Assembly (NCBI GenBank): GCA_001805965.1
Contig: MHHG01000005.1
Span: forward strand, 69,279-102,470
From: Omnitrophica WOR_2 bacterium RIFOXYA2_FULL_38_17
GTDB lineage: Bacteria > Omnitrophota > Gorgyraeia > Zapsychrales > Zapsychraceae
Direction: 5' to 3'
Length of the DNA: 33,192 bases
The notes under the pieces: model-generated
What the model saw: the letters and a program-made list of their open reading frames with translations, nothing else
Told to the model about the DNA's origin: nothing
Databases searched by the model: none
In this document: positions 7,693-14,736 of the stretch, piece by piece
How the letters are laid out: each line of letters starts with the position of its first letter
Position numbering within the stretch: position 1 is the stretch's first letter
Translations under genes and position numbers: made by a program

Positions 7693-8975
7693 TTTTGACC
7701 CTCCAGTTGAACTATTTCGTTTTTCGCGGCTATTCCAGAAATTCGGGCCAAAATTCTATATATGTCAAAAATATTTACATCGTGATGAACGCCACAATCG
7801 CCATATTTCTTTGAATGAGGGCACATTTTTTTAAATACCATTCCTTTTGAATTCAGATTTTCGCGCTGACCTTTTTCTTTATGTGAACGATAAAATCCGC
7901 CTATCAGATTATTGTCTATTTGATAAATACACGCTTCGCTGACTTCTTGATCTATATTGTAAATTGTCGGGATGCCTTCCTGAAGCAGAAACCTATCTAT
8001 TACTAAGGAACCTTTTCCGACATGAAGCTTGTTTCTTCTCTTGCGGTTAAAATTTAAAATATCTGAAGGTTCCTCAACAGGCATGACTCCCATACCATAA
8101 GTTCCCGAATCAGCTTTAAGCAATAAATATGGTTTTTCATCGATTGCATGCTCTTTATATTTTGTAGATATTGAACTAAGAAGCTCTGCGGCTTTATCCA
8201 TCAAGGAATGCCGATCTTGCTCATCATTGATATCGACATCAACAGCAGCAGAATGTATACATGAAAGGAACCATGGGTCAACATTGATAATTTCAGAAAA
8301 CTCCTTAATCAGCCGATTTGCTTGATCAAAATGATTTGATTTCCTTCTTGAATGCCACCCAGCTTTAATTGATGGATATATAGGAATCCGAGATTCTACT
8401 AATGCTTCAGGAATGCCTTGTGATAGGTCATTGTTCATAATGATCATATCAATCGTGCTGCAACCGGCTTTGAACTCAGACAAGATCCTTTTAAAACAAT
8501 ATATCTTTACCGGAAAGCCTGTCGCAGTTTCAAGCTCCACATATCTTGTCTTATCGCAAAATGAAGGCTGAACTGTTAAAAAAGTAGCAATTTTAACTCT
8601 AAATCCTGCCGCTTCGATTAACTGCTGCAGTATACGGACATTCTCAAGGTACCAGGTATTCCTGGTATGCTCTTCTGCAACAATAAGAATTTCCTTACAA
8701 TCCTGAGCTCTTTTTAGGATCGCATTGCGCATAAATTTAATAGAATCCTTAAGCCCGTGCTCGCACAAGTTATTAAAGCCTGCAGGAAATATGTTTGTAT
8801 CAACTACTGCCAGCTTAAAGCCGGCATCCCTGATATCAACTGAAGAGTATAGGGGCAATTCATTTGAGCCTTCATAATTCTTGAGCCAATTATGAATCTC
8901 ATTTTGATTATTTTTTATTTGATCGATCAAATAAGAAATAATATGTTTTGATTTTCCTGAGGATATCAAATTCAT
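7689..8975 (-). CDS. gshA: Glutamate-cysteine ligase, Acidithiobacillus ferrooxidans-type family
   Basis: This 428-residue protein fits the proteobacterial ligase family first defined from Thiobacillus/Acidithiobacillus ferrooxidans, which is unrelated in sequence to E. coli GshA. It makes gamma-glutamylcysteine, the first step of glutathione synthesis. Supporting stretches are LLKADSGTYGMGVMPVEEP near residues 285-305, an ATP-grasp-like nucleotide loop, and FLLQEGIPT near 330. The strongest support is its position, overlapping gshB by 4 bases. It lies 7 bases downstream of the ABC-2 permease gene, so the transporter and the glutathione enzymes appear to share one transcript. The assignment rests on family resemblance by eye plus context. 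Confidence 0.87.
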   Translation of the reverse strand: MNLISSGKSKHIISYLIDQIKNNQNEIHNWLKNYEGSNELPLYSSVDIRDAGFKLAVVDTNIFPAGFNNLCEHGLKDSIKFMRNAILKRAQDCKEILIVAEEHTRNTWYLENVRILQQLIEAAGFRVKIATFLTVQPSFCDKTRYVELETATGFPVKIYCFKRILSEFKAGCSTIDMIIMNNDLSQGIPEALVESRIPIYPSIKAGWHSRRKSNHFDQANRLIKEFSEIINVDPWFLSCIHSAAVDVDINDEQDRHSLMDKAAELLSSISTKYKEHAIDEKPYLLLKADSGTYGMGVMPVEEPSDILNFNRKRRNKLHVGKGSLVIDRFLLQEGIPTIYNIDQEVSEACIYQIDNNLIGGFYRSHKEKGQRENLNSKGMVFKKMCPHSKKYGDCGVHHDVNIFDIYRILARISGIAAKNEIVQLEGQK

Positions 8976-8982
8976 AATTATT

Positions 8983-9777
8983 CTAGGTTCTTAACTTATA
9001 TCCGATTTTAAATAGATAGACAGTAAAGAAAAAGAAGGCTATTGCTAAAAAAGCCGATATAACAGCACATATCAGAACAGGCGCATCGGATATGCCTATT
9101 ACGCTGTATCGAATGCCATTTACCAAATAGAACAAAGGATTAAAAACCGATATCTTCTGAACAATATCGGGAAGCATTGACATCGGATGAAAAACCCCTC
9201 CTATCATCACTAGCGGAACTATAAAATACACATTCCAAAGGTTTAACATCCCAAAATCTTCAGCCCACAAAGCCCCTAACATACCAGCACATGAAAATAT
9301 CACTGAAATGCTAATGCAGAAATAAATAAGAATGAAAGGGTGAATTATAGGAATAACATCGAATAACAATGAAACAAGATATACCCCGCTACAAACCATG
9401 AGGCCTCTCGCCAAGCCTCCGGCAAGCAAGCCCAATACTATTTCAAAATATGAAAGGGGCGCCAAAAGAACTTCCTGTATATGATTATGCCAGCGGGCTA
9501 TAAAAAGAGAGGAGCTTGTGTTTTCATAAGAGCTCGATATTAAGTGAATTGTCATCAGTCCCGGAACAATGAAACCCAAATATGATAGCCCTATGCCGCT
9601 GAAATCAATTCGTTTTCCTATAGCCACACCAAAAATGAACATGAAAAGCAAAGACGTGACAAGGGGAGGGAAGATTGTTTGACTTGAAACTACCAAAAAC
9701 CTTCGGATCTCTCTTTTTGATAGTGATATTACGCCAATTGTATTTGTAATTATCATCATTTTAATAAACCTTTTCAA
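8983..9777 (-). CDS. ABC-2 type transporter permease
   Basis: This is a 264-residue membrane protein with about six hydrophobic helices and the ABC-2 layout: an N-terminal amphipathic stretch, helix pairs, and a long central segment containing NPLFYLVNGIRYS, the conserved motif before the last helix in the NodJ/DrrB-like group. Its start overlaps the upstream ATPase gene by 17 bases, so the two form one exporter. ABC-2 systems usually export hydrophobic small molecules, polysaccharide or lipid, or confer drug resistance. It lies 7 bases before gshA. The substrate cannot be read from the sequence. Confidence 0.9.
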   Translation of the reverse strand: MKRFIKMMIITNTIGVISLSKREIRRFLVVSSQTIFPPLVTSLLFMFIFGVAIGKRIDFSGIGLSYLGFIVPGLMTIHLISSSYENTSSSLFIARWHNHIQEVLLAPLSYFEIVLGLLAGGLARGLMVCSGVYLVSLLFDVIPIIHPFILIYFCISISVIFSCAGMLGALWAEDFGMLNLWNVYFIVPLVMIGGVFHPMSMLPDIVQKISVFNPLFYLVNGIRYSVIGISDAPVLICAVISAFLAIAFFFFTVYLFKIGYKLRT

Positions 9778-10498
9778 AACCTGTTACTTCCAAAAATACT
9801 GATTCAAGCGATTGATCCCTAAGAACATCCATTTTATTCCCAATACGGACAATCTTTCCACGATTGATAATCCCTATTGTTTTACAAAGCCTTTCAGCTT
9901 CCTCCATATAATGAGTCGTAAGAAATATAGTTTTTCCTTCTTTATTCAATTGTGTCAAATAATCCCAAATCCTGAATTTCAGTTCAAGATCACATCCAGC
10001 TGTCGGCTCATCAAGGATTATGATCTCTGGATCATGGATAAGTGCCCTGCATAAAAGAAGCCGTTTTTTCATTCCACCAGATAATGCCCTGTGCCTAACA
10101 TTTCGCTTATCAGACAAACCAAATCTTTCTAATAGTTCATCTGCGCGTTTTGAAGCCTCTTTAGGCAAAACACTGAAATAACCAGCCTGATAAACAAGCA
10201 ATTGATGAGTAGTAAGGAAAGGATCAAAGTTGTTTTCCTGGGCACAAAGACCAACTAAACGACGCGCCCTAAGATAGTCTGTTGTAACATCGTTGCCGAA
10301 TATCTCTACTTTACCAGACAAGTAATTTGATAGACCCGTAATTATATTAATAGTCGTAGTTTTACCAGCGCCGTTCGGGCCCAAAAAAGCAAAGAATTCC
10401 CCACGCTGCACTTCAAAAGATATGTTATCTAATGCGCATAATTTACCATAATACTTGTTAAGTTCATTTATTTTAATAGCAATTTTTGAATTTCTCAT
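9761..10498 (-). CDS. ABC transporter ATP-binding protein
   Basis: This 245-residue ATPase has Walker A GPNGAGKTT at 40-48, the Q-loop Gln near 87, signature LSGGMKKR at 139-146, Walker B IIILDEP at 159-165 and a switch His in TTHYMEEAE. It is of the DrrA/NodI/CcmA-like class that powers ABC-2 permeases, and its partner overlaps its 3' end. The D-loop reads AGCD where AGLD or AGVD is usual, a minor oddity. The start codon lies only 6 bases after a TATAAT box, so the message is probably leaderless. It is the first gene of the exporter-glutathione-glutaredoxin operon. Confidence 0.94.
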   Translation of the reverse strand: MRNSKIAIKINELNKYYGKLCALDNISFEVQRGEFFAFLGPNGAGKTTTINIITGLSNYLSGKVEIFGNDVTTDYLRARRLVGLCAQENNFDPFLTTHQLLVYQAGYFSVLPKEASKRADELLERFGLSDKRNVRHRALSGGMKKRLLLCRALIHDPEIIILDEPTAGCDLELKFRIWDYLTQLNKEGKTIFLTTHYMEEAERLCKTIGIINRGKIVRIGNKMDVLRDQSLESVFLEVTGFEKVY

Positions 10499-10504
10499 CT
10501 CGGT

Positions 10505-10532
10505 ATTATACGATTTAACAGAATTTTTGCAA
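10505..10532 (-). promoter_or_regulatory. Sigma70 promoter of the ABC/glutathione operon, likely leaderless
   Basis: Read on the minus strand, TTGCAA (10532-10527) and a perfect TATAAT (10510-10505) are 16 bases apart. The expected transcription start falls at or next to the A of the ATG at 10498. No ribosome site can fit, which suggests a leaderless message. Confidence 0.6.
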
Positions 10533-10583
10533 CAGCATTATTAATAGTGTTAAATTGTTAATAACCTTTAAGATTGTTCTTGA

Positions 10584-11414
10584 TTATTTGCTAGGACAAA
10601 TTGCTAAATACCAAACCATAAAAAGATTTAACCCAGGTATTATAGCAAAAATTCCCAGCCAGGGAGGCTGCTGGAGTATATCGCAAATACTTCGCCATAC
10701 GCTAAACAAAATGAAAATATTTACTATTGGGATAAAAAAAAGAAAGAACCAAAAAAAAGATTTATCTGCCATACGCAACATAACCAAAACATTAATGAAA
10801 GGCACCCAAGAAAGAAACATACTACATCTCATTTTTTTTGCCAATAGCATAAAAGGGAAGCAGAACATTGCATAAATCATAAAATAAACCGTTGGAGAAG
10901 TCGTCGTGAATATCCTGATAATCTTATCGACCTTGGCGGTATTTACTTTTTTAGTTAATCTGTCAAAATAAACTAAAATCCTGCTTGATTTCGGATGTAC
11001 TTTCTTAAGTTCAGCGATCTTTTTGTCAATTTTCCTCCTGATCTTTTTCTTCTGAATACTGACCTGCCTGTCCATATATTCACTTGTTTTATCAATGTTC
11101 AATTCTTCAATACTTTTAGTCTCATATTTCTTTAAATTCTGGATCAAATCAGATTCTTGTGAATCCTTCTCCAGATTTTCAGTTTCCAGTTTATCCCCTT
11201 TTCCAAAGACCCTGCCATCATCATAGATAATATTATCAATCTCATCTAAGTAATATGTGATCTTCACATCGACTTCAGAATCAATAACAACATATTCAGC
11301 AGTCTCTTCTGAAACAACACCTTTAATCAATTCTCCGGATTTAAGCTGTATAACATCTGCATACGAATAACCAGATATCAATAGAAGAAAGATAATTATC
11401 TTTAGAATTTTCAT
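10584..11414 (-). CDS. Exported or membrane protein with C-terminal DUF5684-like region
   Basis: This 276-residue protein has a signal peptide-like N-terminus (about residues 1-19, ending near SYA-D). A short beta-rich domain (about 20-70) of the form DVIQLKSGELIKGVV then YYLDEI follows, of the kind seen in many exported proteins of uncultured bacteria. A charged, lysine-rich, probably coiled region covers about 85-150. The C-terminal 100 residues hold three or four hydrophobic helices with WVPFINV and FIPIVNIF motifs, as in DUF5684 membrane proteins. It starts directly after the dusB stop with no gap, so it is in the dusB operon. Its function is unknown; the modular reading is inference. Confidence 0.7.
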   Translation of the reverse strand: MKILKIIIFLLLISGYSYADVIQLKSGELIKGVVSEETAEYVVIDSEVDVKITYYLDEIDNIIYDDGRVFGKGDKLETENLEKDSQESDLIQNLKKYETKSIEELNIDKTSEYMDRQVSIQKKKIRRKIDKKIAELKKVHPKSSRILVYFDRLTKKVNTAKVDKIIRIFTTTSPTVYFMIYAMFCFPFMLLAKKMRCSMFLSWVPFINVLVMLRMADKSFFWFFLFFIPIVNIFILFSVWRSICDILQQPPWLGIFAIIPGLNLFMVWYLAICPSK

Positions 11415-12377
11415 TTATCCATTTTCCTTAAGGAACAAATATAATCGATCAATGATCTCGTTATACTCGACAAGCTTCATAAGGTCTGACCTTAATTTTG
11501 AAACATTATTTATCCCTTTAAGATATCCAACATAGTATTTCCTAAATGGGAGTATGCTGTCTTTTATACCTTTATTTTGCACCGTTATGCCTAAATGAGC
11601 AACACAAAGTTCGATTTTTTCTTTAAGGGTTACTTCCGGGAGATGTTCTTTAGTCCTTAAATAATGCTTTGCCTGATTGAATATCCAGGGATTAGTTACT
11701 GCTCCACGGCCTATCATAACTCCATCACAGCCAATATTAAACATATCCTCGACATCCTGCACAGTTTGGACATCCCCGTTGCCAAAAAGAGGGATAGATA
11801 TCTCTTTCTTTATCTTGCCTAACCAATCCCAATCTGCATTTCCTTTATATCCCTGGCATCTTGTCCTGCAATGAACAGTCAAAGCTTTTGCGCCAGCTTG
11901 CTCAACCATCTTTGCAACTTCTAATATAACAATACTGTTAACATCCCAGCCTAATCTAGTTTTAACAGTGACCGGCAGCTTTGTCGCATTCACCGTAGCC
12001 TTTACAATACTTTCAAACTTTTTAAGATCCCTTAGCAATCCTGCACCTTCGCCACGGGCGACATGCTTTTTTACGGAGCATCCACAATTAATATCAATAA
12101 AATCAGGATTAAATTTTTCAGATTTTTCTGCCGCCAACTCCATTGACCTTTCATCATTGCCAAATAATTGTATGGCGACTGGACGCTCATCATCAGATAT
12201 TGCGATCTTTTTAAAAGCCTTTTCTACATCACGGATTATTGCCTCACTGCTGGTAAACTCAGTATATACAATATCCGCACCTAACCGCTTACAAACAAGC
12301 CTGAATGCGGCGTCAGTAACATCTTCCATTGGCGCAAGAATAAGCGGTTTATCTATTGTGATTTTTCCTATTTGCAT
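11415..12377 (-). CDS. dusB: tRNA-dihydrouridine synthase
   Basis: This 320-residue FMN enzyme reduces uridine in the tRNA D-loop. The N-terminal LILAPMEDVTDAAFR is the family hallmark. The catalytic Cys is Cys100 in INCGCSVKKH, where most relatives have NMGCP, so the residue after the Cys is Ser instead of Pro. FMN-binding segments include VKTRLGWD near 140 and GNGDVQT followed by GCDGVMIGRGA near 215-225. Length and order are normal. It is transcribed away from mtaB, another tRNA-modification gene, and is followed directly by the DUF5684-like gene. The subfamily name dusB is likely but not certain. Confidence 0.93.
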   Translation of the reverse strand: MQIGKITIDKPLILAPMEDVTDAAFRLVCKRLGADIVYTEFTSSEAIIRDVEKAFKKIAISDDERPVAIQLFGNDERSMELAAEKSEKFNPDFIDINCGCSVKKHVARGEGAGLLRDLKKFESIVKATVNATKLPVTVKTRLGWDVNSIVILEVAKMVEQAGAKALTVHCRTRCQGYKGNADWDWLGKIKKEISIPLFGNGDVQTVQDVEDMFNIGCDGVMIGRGAVTNPWIFNQAKHYLRTKEHLPEVTLKEKIELCVAHLGITVQNKGIKDSILPFRKYYVGYLKGINNVSKLRSDLMKLVEYNEIIDRLYLFLKENG

Positions 12378-12379
12378 AA

Positions 12380-12398
12380 TTTGTTATATAATAACAAA
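12380..12398. promoter_or_regulatory. Inverted repeat at the dusB start
   Basis: TTTGTTAT at 12380-12387 and ATAACAAA at 12391-12398 form an 8-bp perfect palindrome with a 3-base centre, beginning 2 bases upstream of the dusB start codon. It overlaps the only AT-rich -10-like sequences for dusB. It could be an operator, or simply a by-product of an AT-rich promoter. Confidence 0.35.
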
Positions 12399-12457
12399 AA
12401 AGAATAGCATCATCCACATTTTATATATAAAAAGTGGCTTAACTCCGCTTTTGATAC

Positions 12458-12463
12458 TATAAT
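12458..12463 (+). promoter_or_regulatory. -10 box for mtaB, near-leaderless
   Basis: A perfect TATAAT lies 10 bases before the mtaB ATG, placing the expected start of transcription about 4 bases before the codon. No Shine-Dalgarno sequence precedes the ATG and the -35 region (12435-12440) is poor. A weak hairpin, CCAC at 12414-12417 with GTGG at 12434-12437, lies upstream. Confidence 0.45.
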
Positions 12464-12473
12464 ACGTTCAATT

Positions 12474-13772
12474 ATGATAAAAAAAACCAATACAATATCT
12501 TTTTATACTCTAGGCTGCAGGGTTAATCAAAGCGAAACGGCAGTATTAATCAGGTCGTTTGAAGACAACAGTAAGTTTCATGTCTTACCTCAAAACACAG
12601 CAACTGATGTTGCTGTTATAAACACCTGCACAGTGACAGAAAAGGGGGATACTGATACCCGCAAGCTAATCAATAAGATCAATCGTCTCAATTCTAAAAC
12701 TTACATTGCCCTTATTGGTTGCCAGTCACAAATACAAAAGGAAGAATTGCTAAAATTACCAAATGTAAAACTGATAGTTGGCAATGCAAACAAGATGGAC
12801 CTTTCATCTTTAATGAAAGAAATTGACAGCAGTCCTCGAACCGTAATTTTCACTCCTGATATTCCCCGAAAACCTTTTAAGATCGCTTATGCCGGAATTG
12901 ACAAGTCACACACTAGAGCAAATATCAAGATACAAGATGGTTGCGACTTTTTCTGTTCATATTGTGAAGTCCCTTATGCAAGAGGAGGGGCAAGAAGCAG
13001 AGAATTTAATGACATTATCAAAGAAGCTAAAATATTATCCAATGCAGGCCATAAAGAAATTGTCATCACAGGGATCAATGTCGGATCGTATAAATTCAAG
13101 AATTACAAATTTATAGATGTAGTTTCCGCTCTCGAACAGATCCAAAAAATAAAACGCATAAGAATATCGTCAATAGAGCTTACCACCATACCGACAGGCC
13201 TACTTGGGAAAATGTATGACAACTCCAAAGTATGCAGGTTTCTTCATGTCCCGCTACAAAGCGGCTCTAACGATATCCTAAAAGCCATGAACCGAAAATA
13301 TACTTTTGAACAGTTCAACAAATTTGTTTACGAGGCCCATAGAAAAGTCCCGGATATCTGCATCGGGACAGACATAATTGTCGGCTTTCCCGGTGAGACA
13401 GAGAAACTTTTTTGTGAGACATTTAACAATATCAGCAATTCCTCCATAGATCATTTTCATGTTTTCAGCTATTCAAAGCGAAGAATGGCAAAAAGCAAGC
13501 TGCTAATCAATAATGTTAAACCTGAAACAGCCAAAAAAAGAAGTGAACTTTTAAGAACACTAGCGCAGAAGAAAAGCAAAGACTTCAGAAGATCATTAAT
13601 AAATAAGGGGGCATCTGTTTTAATTGAACAAAAAAAGAATGATATCTGGACAGGTTTAACAGATAATTATGTTAGGGTAGAGGTGCCCTCATCAAAGGAC
13701 CTGTCAAACAAGATAATCAAAGTCAAACTAAATGAAATTAAAGGCCAGCATATGTCCGGAACAATAATATAG
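12474..13772 (+). CDS. mtaB: tRNA t6A37 methylthiotransferase, MtaB type
   Basis: This 432-residue radical SAM methylthiotransferase adds a methylthio group to t6A at tRNA position 37. The N-terminal UPF0004 domain holds auxiliary-cluster Cys15 (in TLGCRVNQSE, the MtaB signature), Cys52 and Cys83. The radical SAM cluster is Cys157, Cys161 and Cys164. A TRAM-like RNA-binding segment occupies the last 60 residues. All domains are present and length is normal. It is divergent from dusB, so two tRNA-modification genes share an intergenic region. It serves as a housekeeping comparison for the divergent MiaB-like protein at 25721, which lacks the TRAM part. Confidence 0.92.
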   Translation: MIKKTNTISFYTLGCRVNQSETAVLIRSFEDNSKFHVLPQNTATDVAVINTCTVTEKGDTDTRKLINKINRLNSKTYIALIGCQSQIQKEELLKLPNVKLIVGNANKMDLSSLMKEIDSSPRTVIFTPDIPRKPFKIAYAGIDKSHTRANIKIQDGCDFFCSYCEVPYARGGARSREFNDIIKEAKILSNAGHKEIVITGINVGSYKFKNYKFIDVVSALEQIQKIKRIRISSIELTTIPTGLLGKMYDNSKVCRFLHVPLQSGSNDILKAMNRKYTFEQFNKFVYEAHRKVPDICIGTDIIVGFPGETEKLFCETFNNISNSSIDHFHVFSYSKRRMAKSKLLINNVKPETAKKRSELLRTLAQKKSKDFRRSLINKGASVLIEQKKNDIWTGLTDNYVRVEVPSSKDLSNKIIKVKLNEIKGQHMSGTII

Positions 13773-13780
13773 CTATTAAA

Positions 13781-14635
13781 ATGAATAATACCAATAACTA
13801 TCCATTAACTTTTTCAGACAAAGAGTACAAGGCCTTAGCTGAATTGATATTTATAAGGTCTGGCATCCATTTTGGTGATTCAAGAAAGGACCTGCTAAAA
13901 TCTCGTTTAGACCCGATCTTAAGAAGATTAAACCTGAATTCATATGATGACTATTTAAATCTTTTAAAACTAAACACTTCTGAATATTTGATAGGAGAAA
14001 TGATAAACGAGGTTTCAACCAGCCACACACTTTTTTTCAGGCATAAAAAGCAATTTGATTTTTTTAGAAAAGATGCTTTAAAAAAGATTATTGCCTCAAA
14101 AATATCTTTTAACAACCAAGAGCTTAATATTTGGTGTACTGCTTCATCAACAGGGGAGGAGCCCTACTCCATTGCGATTTCCTTGATCGAAGAATTAGGT
14201 TTCAACAATAACTGGTCGATCAATTTACTTGCCACTGACCTTTCAACAAAGTCAATTGAAACAGCAAAATCAGGGAACTATCATTCAGAACAAATAAAGA
14301 ATATTGACCCGATAATTATCAATAAATACTTTGATAAAAAGTATGAGTTAAATAACAGTTTTTATAGTATTAAAGAAATAATAAAGTGTTTTGTCTCCTT
14401 TAAGAGATTAAACCTGATAACTGATAAGTTAGATTTTGAAAAAAAGTTTGATTTTATTTTTTGTAGAAATGTTTTCATATACTTCGCTTATAGCGAACAA
14501 CATGCTCTTGAACTTAAGCTAATAAATGCCTTGGATAAGGGTGGCTACTTATTTCTTGGAGGTTCTGAATCATTATCTATTGAGAATAGCTGTTTTATGA
14601 AGCATTTAGGGCAATCAATTTACCAAAAACTTTAA
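13781..14635 (+). CDS. cheR: CheR-type chemoreceptor glutamate methyltransferase
   Basis: This is a 284-residue SAM-dependent methyltransferase. An N-terminal helical CheR domain (about 10-75) is followed by STSHTLFFRHKKQF (79-92), the SAM loop IWCTASSTGEEPYS (117-130), and FIFCRNVFIYF near 220. CheR methylates chemoreceptor glutamates for sensory adaptation, though stand-alone CheR-like proteins can also serve in other signalling. No receptor, CheA, CheB or CheW gene lies in the window, so its partners are elsewhere. The start lies 8 bases after the mtaB stop with no clear ribosome site, and it is probably translated from the mtaB message. Confidence 0.9.
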   Translation: MNNTNNYPLTFSDKEYKALAELIFIRSGIHFGDSRKDLLKSRLDPILRRLNLNSYDDYLNLLKLNTSEYLIGEMINEVSTSHTLFFRHKKQFDFFRKDALKKIIASKISFNNQELNIWCTASSTGEEPYSIAISLIEELGFNNNWSINLLATDLSTKSIETAKSGNYHSEQIKNIDPIIINKYFDKKYELNNSFYSIKEIIKCFVSFKRLNLITDKLDFEKKFDFIFCRNVFIYFAYSEQHALELKLINALDKGGYLFLGGSESLSIENSCFMKHLGQSIYQKL

Positions 14636-14663
14636 TCATTATACTTTGTATTATTTTTCTCTG

Positions 14664-14691
14664 TTGACAGCACAAATCCGCGTATTATAAT
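14664..14691 (+). promoter_or_regulatory. Consensus sigma70 promoter of the PKD gene
   Basis: TTGACA at 14664-14669 and TATAAT at 14686-14691 are both perfect consensus boxes, with a 16-base spacer. A full AAGGAGA ribosome site at 14724-14730 precedes the ATG at 14737. This is the strongest expression signal in the window. A 6-bp inverted repeat, GCACAA at 14670-14675 with TTGTGC at 14691-14696, brackets the spacer and -10 and might be an operator. Confidence 0.75.
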
Positions 14692-14736
14692 TGTGCAAGA
14701 ATAATATACTTATAATAAATTTTAAGGAGATTTTAA

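Noticed and set aside
12414..12437. CCAC/GTGG hairpin as a terminator between dusB and mtaB
   Set aside because: The two genes diverge, so a terminator has no role there; the stem is only 4 bp plus A/T pairs with a mismatch.
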